A stretch of DNA of 64,000 bases from the NCBI GenBank assembly GCA_946479515.1, contig CAMLGF010000011.1, forward strand, positions 1-64,000, read 5' to 3'. A program made the translations under genes and the position numbers. Positions within the stretch are counted from its first letter, which is position 1. Each line of letters opens with the position of its first letter. This DNA comes from an uncultured Pseudomonadota bacterium (GTDB lineage: Bacteria > Pseudomonadota > Gammaproteobacteria > Steroidobacterales > Steroidobacteraceae). Positions 16,683-24,481 of the stretch are shown here, one piece after another. Under the pieces are notes generated by a model. The model made no database searches. It had not been told where the DNA came from and saw nothing but the letters and a program-made list of their open reading frames with translations.

Positions 16683-18193
16683 TCAAACCGGCTTTGACCC
16701 GCGGCAGGAGCGCCGCGCGCCTCGAGGATCAGGATGCCGTCTTCCCAGCCATTCGGCGGCGCGATCAGACGCACTTCGCCTGGCGCAAATGACCCGGCCT
16801 CGACGAAATGGCCATCACGGGGATCGAACCAGCTGGCCGTCGCCGCCGAAGCGAGCACGTTTCGTATGCGCGCATGCGAAATATTGGAGAAGTACACCAG
16901 AATCTTGCGGCCGCCAGCCGATGCGACCGCAACCTTCAGATCGTCGCCGCTGCTCACGGTGCCATTGAGAACGCGGCCATCCGGAATCCAGCGAGTCCAG
17001 TCCTGCTCCTCGAGAAAGCGCCTGGCGATGGTCGCAAACTGCCTCGCTCCGGGGAATTCCAGCGCCTGCTGCCAAGTGTATCCGCAGTTGTAGTCGCCCG
17101 AATCGCCGCGCATGGACCACACCGGGCCTGCGCCATAGGTGAAGCCTGCGCCGCCGGCGAAAAATGTGTGATACACCTGCCGGCGCTGCCGCACTGGCGT
17201 AACCCAGCCGCAGGCGTGGCGATAAGACCCGAACTCGTACGAACCCTCGAGAAACAAGGTCGGCTTCTCCGGATCGCGAAGTAGGTAGTCTGCGAGCACT
17301 GTCGGGTATACCCGATCGACGTCGCGCCACACCTCGATCCCGTTGGCGGTCAGCCACGCATCGCGATGAAACCACTTCGACGAATTGTCACGGTAGTCGC
17401 CATCGGGGTGATAGGTCATGAACAGGCGCTGCCACGCGGCCTGTTGCCGATTCCAGCTGACACGCTCACCCGTCACACCGAACGCGATCCCTTCCGCCAT
17501 GGCGCGAATCACGTCGCGCTTGTCGAAGTCGGTGAACACATCGTGGTCATACCCGTGGACCTGGGCCTTCGCGTCGCCGCCCAGCACCCACAGGACGTGC
17601 GGTTCATGTTGGAGGCGGCGGCCGAGGAATTGTCCGAATGCCCGCGCCTCGCGCGCGTCGAACTCGGGATGGGCGCCGCCGAACTGGGGCGTGATGTACG
17701 CGCGCGCCCAACAAGGCAGGAGCGCCAGATACATGCCGCGCCGACGAATGGCACGGACTGCGTAGTCAAAATGATCCCAGTAATCGTTCGGGCTTTCCGG
17801 GCTGCCACCCGCTGCAATCAATGGTTGGTCTGTGTTGGGGGCATCCTCCGTGCCCGTGAACGGTCGCTGTCCGTAGGCATTGGCGGCATTGTGCGGCCCG
17901 CTGCGCATACCTCCACCGTGGGGATACCAATACGCAACGGCCTGGATGACATTGAAGCCCTGGGCCCTGCGGCGATCCAGGTAGGCGTCGATCTCTTCGC
18001 GGGTGAGCTGCTGGAACATCCCCCATGCGGTATCGCCGATCCACAGGAACGGCGATCCGTCCTCGTGCTGTAGCCGGTGGCCCTGCGAATCTGGCTGAAC
18101 CGGGCCATGGAGTTCCCAAGGGGCCGGCGCCGCGGCAACGGACACCGCGCCAAGCGCGAGCGACATGCCAAGCAGAAATTGGCGTGGGTCCAC
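16649..18193 (-). CDS. GH140-type apiosidase (DUF4038 family), secreted
   Basis: 514-residue exported protein with the DUF4038/apiosidase fold. Motifs: PFLWIGDTAWGMFQQLT near residue 50, NVIQAVAYWYPHGG, RRGMYLALLPCWAR, VLWVLGGDAK near 207 and TLFLEGSYEFGSY near 316. The Asp in GGD and a Glu in LEGSYE are candidate catalytic acids, by analogy with characterised GH140 enzymes acting on rhamnogalacturonan II. A C-terminal beta domain (DGHFVEAGSFAPGEVRL) follows. GTG start at 18193 with GGAG 5 nt upstream; signal peptide ends near AAA-PAP. It probably releases apiose, matching the adjacent catabolic operon. Confidence 0.85.
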   Translation of the reverse strand: MDPRQFLLGMSLALGAVSVAAAPAPWELHGPVQPDSQGHRLQHEDGSPFLWIGDTAWGMFQQLTREEIDAYLDRRRAQGFNVIQAVAYWYPHGGGMRSGPHNAANAYGQRPFTGTEDAPNTDQPLIAAGGSPESPNDYWDHFDYAVRAIRRRGMYLALLPCWARAYITPQFGGAHPEFDAREARAFGQFLGRRLQHEPHVLWVLGGDAKAQVHGYDHDVFTDFDKRDVIRAMAEGIAFGVTGERVSWNRQQAAWQRLFMTYHPDGDYRDNSSKWFHRDAWLTANGIEVWRDVDRVYPTVLADYLLRDPEKPTLFLEGSYEFGSYRHACGWVTPVRQRRQVYHTFFAGGAGFTYGAGPVWSMRGDSGDYNCGYTWQQALEFPGARQFATIARRFLEEQDWTRWIPDGRVLNGTVSSGDDLKVAVASAGGRKILVYFSNISHARIRNVLASAATASWFDPRDGHFVEAGSFAPGEVRLIAPPNGWEDGILILEARGAPAAGQSRFDQRPSRAFQAG

Positions 18194-18256
18194 GGAGTCT
18201 CCGGCTTACTAGTCGGCAACGGTCGGTGCGATGCACCGGCCGTTGCCGGAAGGTGG

Positions 18257-21200
18257 TCAATAGTTGAATCGCAGGCCCAACGTGACGATTCGGCCAGCGC
18301 CAGCAGAGTACTTGCGGACCGCGCTGACCGGCGCGTAGACCCACTGGCTCTCGGTTTCACCCAGAACATCCTGGATGGCCAGGTCGACCTGGAAGTTCTC
18401 GGAGAACTGATAGGAGGTCTTGAAGTCGACGTACTCCGCGGACTCTGTTCCGCTGAAGTCGTTGTATGGACTGGTGCAAACCCCGCCAGTGTTCGGATCG
18501 GTGTCGAGTCCCGGTGGGCACAGGCCCACGGATTGCGGGAACACGGTCGCGAAGCGATCGCGCCATGAATACGACAGCCGTGCTTCGAACGGCCCGCGCT
18601 CGTAGAAGAGCGTGGCGTTCACGGAATACGGCGAGGCGAATGGCCACGGCGCGCGCTCCAGCGTTCCCTGCTGACTCAGATACGCCAGCTTCGACTGAAG
18701 CTTGGTGAAATTCGTCTGCAGTCCGAGAGTATTGAAGGGCTCCGGCAGGAAGCTGAACACCTGCTGGTACTGCAGCTCGAGACCGCGCACATAGCCGCCG
18801 GGGCTGTCCACGTATGACGTCACCGCCCAGACATTCGGGCCATCCAGGTATGCCGACTGCACGTCCGTGAGCGTGAGGCCGTTGCGGATGCTGTCATACA
18901 GATCTGGCGGCAGGAACTCGTCCAGCTTCTCCTCGAAGGATTGCTGACGCGGGAAATTGTCGAGCGCCTTGTAAAAGAGCGCGACCGAGAACAACGCGTC
19001 TTCGTTGAAATACCACTCGGCACTGAGATCGAAATTGTCAGCGCGGAATGGATTCAGCTTCGGGTTGCCCAGCGAGACTCTCGGCATGCTCACGCCCACT
19101 TCCGGTGCCGTGGGCATGTTGACGCTGGTCACTCCGGGCCCGAGATTGCCCAGCTGTGGCCTGGCGATCGTCTTGGATGCGGCGAATCTCAGGACCAGAT
19201 CATCCGAGAGCTCGTAGGCGATGTTGAGAGACGGCAGCCAGTCCGTGTAATCGTTGTCTCCCTTGAGCTCCACTCCGTTGAAGGCTCCGGTGGTTCCCAA
19301 TGACCTGCTGGTCACCTCTGTGCGCGCCATGCGCACGCCGAGATTGCCGCGCAGGGGGCGATCGAACAGGCTCACGTCATAGTCGACCTGAATGTAGGCG
19401 GCCAGATCATTCTCCTCGACATTGAGAATGTTGCCGTTCTCACTGCGCAACCGCCAATCGACGAACTCGTTGATGCAGTCGCAGTTGTAGCCATAGATCT
19501 CCTCCCACTTCTTCCGGTCGGGCGACCACCAGGAGGTCGGCACTCCGGGCGGCAGGTCGAGACCTTCGCCAAAATGCACGATGCGACCGAGATCTCCCAA
19601 AGTCAGGTTCGCATATTCAGGCAGATTGTGATCGACGCCATAACGATTGAGCTCCGCAATCGTCGGTATGACCGACGTGCCCCGGTTGCTTTGCCGGGCT
19701 TCGAACTCATAGTTCTTCCGGCTGATACCGAAAGGTATCTGGAACCTGTCCGATGGCTTCCAACGGAAGTCCGCCCGCAGCGACTGATGTTCGTTACGGC
19801 TTTCGCGCACGTAGCGCGTGATTCCCGAATAGCCCTTCACGATGTCGGGACCCCACTCACCGATGTCGGCCGCGTTGAAACCCGGATTCCATGCGGGCAT
19901 GGCGCCACCACCGCGCTCATCGTAGGTGAAACCATCCTTGTCGAGTCCGAAGATGTCCGTTCGTCCACCGTCGATGTCGAGATCATTGCGCGATCGGCCG
20001 TAGACGAGCTGCGCACTCAATGCATCGGAGAACTCATGATCGAGCGTGAGGTCCACCTGATGGAATCGGCTGCGGTTCTCCGCAAAAGCGTCGTTGGTCA
20101 TCCAATCCATGCGGTTGATGACGAAATAGTCCATCTGCCCCGCGTCATTGATGTGCGCATCCTGAACGGCGATGTGTTCCTTGCCGACTATTTCGTCGTA
20201 GAAAAGTATGCCGCGAGGATCGAGCATGGCGGCAGCGCTGTTGTAGCCCGGAGAGTTGGGGTTGTTGTAGTAGTCATAGGTATCCAGGTTATATGGATTG
20301 GTTGACCACACATTGCTGTTGAGCACCGCGGGCACGCTGACGTACGCGCTGCCATTCCAGTACTGCGCAGTCGGCAAGACCGGAGTCGTGGGGTCGCCCA
20401 GCGTGCCGGTGCAATCCTGCGTCTCGCTCGCGGTGCATCGGTTGCCGTATGCCGCGCGCCGATCGGCGAAGTAGTTGAAGTTTCCCGCGGCCCAGGGGCG
20501 AAGGCCCGTGGATGTATCGGTGAGGCCGATCTCGGCGCGTGCGGTGTCGAAATGCCGATTCAATCCGAATGAGCCGAGAATGTGCGAGTCGTTCGAGACG
20601 TCGAACTTGGCGTACAGGCCATCGAGACGCAAGCCCGTGCGTTCAGTCGGCTTCCATTCGATCGACGCCGTGAGCCCCAGCCGCTCCTGCTCGATCTCCT
20701 GCTGCTGGATGGAGGTGAGTGCGGGAATCGTTGCTCCGGGATTCGCATCGAGCAGCGAAGCCACGGCCGGATTGGTGCCGAACATGAGCGAGTTGGCGTC
20801 GATGCCATAGGCCGTCTGACCGATGCCAGAGGGAGCGGGGCTGGTGGCAGTCGGCGCCGCGGTCGCAAATCCCCAGAAGCAATTGAATGGCGAGCGATTG
20901 CTGGTCGCGGAAACGTCGGGCGCACCATTCGTGATGCAGACCGGCGCGGCAGAGCTGCCCGTCCCGTTTCGCACCGGTCCTGCCAGATCTGAACCCCGGT
21001 AGTTGACCTCGAACTGCCCGGGATTCCGGTCATAGAAGCTCAAGCCCGTCTCGCGCTTCTGGTATGCACCCGATATGAGGATGCCCAGCTTGTCCTCGAA
21101 CAGCTTGGTCGAGAACAAACCCGAGAACCGGGGATTGTGATCATCGCCGTTGTCGTAATAGGTGTCTTGCGCGGCGAATGAAATCGTCAGCGGTTTCTCG

Positions 21201-21775
21201 TACGACAGCGGACTGCCTGTATCGATGTCGACGGTCGATCCCAGTGAGCCTTCGTCCACCGACGCTTCTGCGGACTTGCGGACGGTGAGGCGCTGGAAGA
21301 GGTCGGACGCAAAAACGTTGTAGTCGAAGCCACGAGAGCGGTTGATGTTTGTCTGAGCCTCATTGTTGCCCGATGCCGCGATGGTCTCGATACCGTTCAA
21401 TCGCGTGCGCACGAAGTCGCCGCCGAGTCCGCGGACCGTGATCGTGCGGCCCTCGCCGTTCTCACGCTCGATGGTGATACCGGGTATGCGCTGCAGCGCT
21501 TCCGCCAGATTGGATTCAGGAAACTTGGCAACATCTTCCGCAAAAACCGAGTCGACGATGGCGTTCGACTGCCGCTTCACGTCGAGCGACTCGCGCAGCG
21601 ACTGCCGGAAACCCGTGACCACGACCTCGGTGACATCCTCCGCCGCCTGGCCGCCGCCGGTGGGAGCAGGTGCCCGGTCCTGGGCGTGAGCGCCGTGACC
21701 TGAGGCGATGGAGATGATGGCCGCGGATGCGACCGAAAGCCGGTTCGCCACGCGACCGGACGCGATGTTCTTCAT
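18257..21775 (-). CDS. TonB-dependent outer-membrane receptor
   Basis: 1172-residue receptor of the large TIGR01782 type common in Xanthomonas and Caulobacter. Signal peptide ends GAHAQ; a TonB-box-like VTEVVVTGFR is followed by the plug (SNAIVDSVFAEDVAKFPESN, ALQRIPGITIERENGEGRTI, VRGLGGDFVRTRLNG) and a long barrel ending in an aromatic residue (LGLRFNY). ATG 21775 follows GGGGGAC; a start 39 nt upstream has none. It sits directly upstream of GH140 on the same strand (63 nt), so it likely imports oligosaccharides from pectin. This receptor type is often specific for plant glycans; the substrate here is inferred. Confidence 0.93.
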   Translation of the reverse strand: MKNIASGRVANRLSVASAAIISIASGHGAHAQDRAPAPTGGGQAAEDVTEVVVTGFRQSLRESLDVKRQSNAIVDSVFAEDVAKFPESNLAEALQRIPGITIERENGEGRTITVRGLGGDFVRTRLNGIETIAASGNNEAQTNINRSRGFDYNVFASDLFQRLTVRKSAEASVDEGSLGSTVDIDTGSPLSYEKPLTISFAAQDTYYDNGDDHNPRFSGLFSTKLFEDKLGILISGAYQKRETGLSFYDRNPGQFEVNYRGSDLAGPVRNGTGSSAAPVCITNGAPDVSATSNRSPFNCFWGFATAAPTATSPAPSGIGQTAYGIDANSLMFGTNPAVASLLDANPGATIPALTSIQQQEIEQERLGLTASIEWKPTERTGLRLDGLYAKFDVSNDSHILGSFGLNRHFDTARAEIGLTDTSTGLRPWAAGNFNYFADRRAAYGNRCTASETQDCTGTLGDPTTPVLPTAQYWNGSAYVSVPAVLNSNVWSTNPYNLDTYDYYNNPNSPGYNSAAAMLDPRGILFYDEIVGKEHIAVQDAHINDAGQMDYFVINRMDWMTNDAFAENRSRFHQVDLTLDHEFSDALSAQLVYGRSRNDLDIDGGRTDIFGLDKDGFTYDERGGGAMPAWNPGFNAADIGEWGPDIVKGYSGITRYVRESRNEHQSLRADFRWKPSDRFQIPFGISRKNYEFEARQSNRGTSVIPTIAELNRYGVDHNLPEYANLTLGDLGRIVHFGEGLDLPPGVPTSWWSPDRKKWEEIYGYNCDCINEFVDWRLRSENGNILNVEENDLAAYIQVDYDVSLFDRPLRGNLGVRMARTEVTSRSLGTTGAFNGVELKGDNDYTDWLPSLNIAYELSDDLVLRFAASKTIARPQLGNLGPGVTSVNMPTAPEVGVSMPRVSLGNPKLNPFRADNFDLSAEWYFNEDALFSVALFYKALDNFPRQQSFEEKLDEFLPPDLYDSIRNGLTLTDVQSAYLDGPNVWAVTSYVDSPGGYVRGLELQYQQVFSFLPEPFNTLGLQTNFTKLQSKLAYLSQQGTLERAPWPFASPYSVNATLFYERGPFEARLSYSWRDRFATVFPQSVGLCPPGLDTDPNTGGVCTSPYNDFSGTESAEYVDFKTSYQFSENFQVDLAIQDVLGETESQWVYAPVSAVRKYSAGAGRIVTLGLRFNY

Positions 21776-21958
21776 ATGTCCCCCCAGCTGGTTCTTGTAT
21801 CGGTTCCAATTCAAAGGTGGCGCACTCTAACCACCGAGAATGACCACGAACGTAGCCAAGGAAACGAGGACCTTCTACCTGATCCCTCGCGGAGACCTCT
21901 CAGAAACTAAGATGGGAAGACGACGCAGAAGCCGTGGTTTCCGGACGGAACCTATCGA

Positions 21959-22738
21959 TCACCGCCAGACGGCGTCGTCGTCGAGGCGCAGCAGAGCTTC
22001 CGCCGACGCGCGCAGTCTTTTCAGCATCAGCTTGAAGAAGACAGGGCCCACGCTGATGCGTGCGACTCCCGCTTGCGCCAGGGCGCGCATGCCAGGACCG
22101 CCAGGCCGGCACAGGACATTCGTCGGTCCGATTGCGACGTATTCCCGGATCGCAGCAACGTCCGCGAGCATGAACGGGTAGACGCAATCAGCGCCGGCCT
22201 CCAGGTAGCGCCGTGCCCGCTGTAAGCCCTCGTGTACCGAACCACCGGTATGGTGAACATCGATTCTGGCGTTGATCACCAGCTCACATCCGAGCGCTCG
22301 CCCGGCCGCCCGAATGGACGCAATTCGTTCCGCCTGCAAGGCGGCTGATACAAGGGTACCGGTCACGTGATCGGAATCCTCGAGATTGAGCCCGCAGGCA
22401 CCTGCTTCGACGAGACTGCCAACGAGCGCGCGAGCCGAGAACCCATAGCCATCTTCGAGATCCGCAGTCACTGGAAGCGCAACGGCGTCGGCAATTCGAC
22501 GCAGCGCGCCAAACGCAATCGCTGTTGGCAATTTACCGTGATCCTCGAAACCATTGACCGGAGCGAGCGCGGCGCTTGCCGTCGCGATCGCCCGCACGCC
22601 CGCGGACTCCACGATGCGAGCGGTCGGCGGGTCCCAGATGTTTGCGAGCATCAGCGGGTCGCCAGGAACATGCAGTGAGCGAAGTGTCGCGGCTTCGGTG
22701 GCGACATCGTGCATGCTCGGGGGAAACTGCGAGTCCAT
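21959..22738 (-). CDS. isocitrate lyase/PEP mutase-family protein
   Basis: 259-residue TIM-barrel protein of the isocitrate lyase/phosphoenolpyruvate phosphonomutase family. Seen motifs: NIWDPPTARIVESAGVRAIATAS, VPVNGFED-like LAPVNGFEDHG, VTADLEDGYG, GACGLNLEDSD and ELVINARIDVH, with acidic Mg-binding residues in DLEDG and NLED. The canonical isocitrate lyase KKCGH loop is absent, so it is a short PEPM-like C-C lyase or oxaloacetate/2-methylisocitrate-type enzyme. ATG 22738 follows GAGGA. It is between the second DUF1593 gene and the TonB receptor, same strand; what it does in glycan use is unclear. Confidence 0.85.
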   Translation of the reverse strand: MDSQFPPSMHDVATEAATLRSLHVPGDPLMLANIWDPPTARIVESAGVRAIATASAALAPVNGFEDHGKLPTAIAFGALRRIADAVALPVTADLEDGYGFSARALVGSLVEAGACGLNLEDSDHVTGTLVSAALQAERIASIRAAGRALGCELVINARIDVHHTGGSVHEGLQRARRYLEAGADCVYPFMLADVAAIREYVAIGPTNVLCRPGGPGMRALAQAGVARISVGPVFFKLMLKRLRASAEALLRLDDDAVWR

Positions 22739-22814
22739 CGTTCTGTCCTCATTCACCCCGCGCGTCCGCATCGCCGCGCCTTGCTGGGTTGCGCCGCGCA
22801 GCCACTCCGATTCT

Positions 22815-24305
22815 TCAGGGAGTCACGGTCACTCTGACCCGCTGATACCTCGCGAGCGGCGGACTGCCCTTGTCCGAAACGCGCACAATGAAATGCAGCG
22901 TCTCGGGCTTTTCGACTTCGGGCGCCCTGAGCCACAAACCCGTCTGGTTCTCGGCCCCTTCGATCTTCACGCGCGCCGGGTTGGCGCCCGCTTCCGGATA
23001 GTGGAACCAGAAGAAGCTCAGGCTGTCGCCGTCGGGATCGGACGAGGCCTTGGCGCTCATGCCGAAGGCTTCGCCCGACCTGACCACGATCTCATCGGCG
23101 TGATCGAGGACCGCCCGCGGAGGATGGTTGGCCGCCGCAAATGGCTTGGTGGTCCAATCCATGCGCGCAGCGAAGTCGTTCTGAAAATCGTCGCGCCAGC
23201 GCCAGAGCGTCACTTTGAAATCCTTCATCGGCTGCTCGCCCATGCGCGTCGCGCGCCCGTGCTCCGGGAACTGCGGCGCGAAATACTCGTCGGTGGCGTT
23301 GCTCCAGATGGGACGCGATTCCTGCGGGATCGCAACACCGCCGATGAATGTTCTCGGGTTCGTCACCTGAATTTCAGGTGTATAGAGTTCGTAGCGCCCA
23401 CCCCAGCCGCCCCACTCGGGATGTTCGGGATCGTTGAGCCCATTGGGAATGAGCATCAGCCAGGAGGGCGTATCACCCTCGACGCCCCAGGCCACGTCGG
23501 GATATGCCGCGCCGAGAGGGCCATGCCCCTGCTGAATGTGCTGCGCGATCCAGCGATTGCTGATGGTCGTGTTGTCGATTCCGGGAACCACCAGGTTGAT
23601 TCCCTGCCACGTGGCGGCGGAGTAGTCGCCCCCTGGACTCACGATATAGAAGAGTCCGGGAAAATTCCGCCGGATCCACGGGCCGGAGTCGTCCTGGTCC
23701 GAAATCGTGTAGACGCGCAGTTTCGCGACCAGCCGCGCCAGCACTTCGGGCGACCGGGTTTCCCGAAGTTTGTACAGCGCCTGCGCGAGTGTGTTGGCTC
23801 CGCCCCAGACCGAGATCCACAGACTGCGTTCGTCCGCGGCGTCGAGGCAGCGAATGATCCACTCCGAACCTGGCGAATCCAGACCGGGACCGACGCCCTG
23901 CATGCCGTAAGCCGCTCGACCCTCGGTGACCCGGGCCCGCAAGCGCGATGGCGCGGGGTAGCGGGCATCGTGCAACAGCAGGTTCGAGTGAACCTTTGCG
24001 TACGCATCGATGACCGCCCGGATCGACGCGGGCGCCACCGAGCTGCGCTTGTGGGTCGAGGTGGTTGCGACGAGGCCCTCGATGTCGATCTCGTTGGAGT
24101 ACAGCAGGAGCCGCACGAGGCTTTGCGTATCATCGGGATCGGCCTCGATATCGGTGAGCACGATCACCCTGCTGAGTGGTCGCAATACGGGCCGTGGGTT
24201 TGCCGCATCGCTTGCGGATCCGAACAGCAGGCTCACGACACACAGGAGCGTGAGGGCCATCAGACGGCGCCGCTGGGCGGGATTTCGGTTCGCTGGTTCG
24301 AACAT
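22815..24305 (-). CDS. DUF1593 (Sde182 nucleoside-hydrolase-like) secreted protein, copy 2
   Basis: 496-residue exported paralogue of the protein at 14116-15540. An RRR n-region and hydrophobic core (LMALTLLCVVSLLFGSASDA) form the signal peptide. The acidic motif [58 protein letters not shown] and [11 protein letters not shown] are shared, and a 29-residue block (from VAKLRVYT to GLFYI) is identical in the two copies. The C-terminal Ig-like part has SSDPDGDSLSFFWFHYPEA. Start ATG 24305 is chosen for the signal peptide; 24260 and 24347 are alternatives and none has a strong ribosome site. Confidence 0.87.
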   Translation of the reverse strand: MFEPANRNPAQRRRLMALTLLCVVSLLFGSASDAANPRPVLRPLSRVIVLTDIEADPDDTQSLVRLLLYSNEIDIEGLVATTSTHKRSSVAPASIRAVIDAYAKVHSNLLLHDARYPAPSRLRARVTEGRAAYGMQGVGPGLDSPGSEWIIRCLDAADERSLWISVWGGANTLAQALYKLRETRSPEVLARLVAKLRVYTISDQDDSGPWIRRNFPGLFYIVSPGGDYSAATWQGINLVVPGIDNTTISNRWIAQHIQQGHGPLGAAYPDVAWGVEGDTPSWLMLIPNGLNDPEHPEWGGWGGRYELYTPEIQVTNPRTFIGGVAIPQESRPIWSNATDEYFAPQFPEHGRATRMGEQPMKDFKVTLWRWRDDFQNDFAARMDWTTKPFAAANHPPRAVLDHADEIVVRSGEAFGMSAKASSDPDGDSLSFFWFHYPEAGANPARVKIEGAENQTGLWLRAPEVEKPETLHFIVRVSDKGSPPLARYQRVRVTVTP

Positions 24306-24481
24306 GGCAGGCCTGCAAGAAGCGGACGATGCGCAACTATGAATCATCCCGGCCGCAATTCAGCAAGAAAGCTTAGGATCCGGGAAATATCCGGGTGCAA
24401 ACGCGCACGCGGACATTCAGACGGCCGTGCGTTCTCCTCGCATCACGAGCTCGGCCTGGCCAACCCTGGAGCTGAACGCGC

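Noticed and set aside
21816..21835. GGTGG-N10-CCACC upstream of the TonB receptor gene
   Set aside because: Five-base arms are too short in this GC-rich DNA to call an operator.
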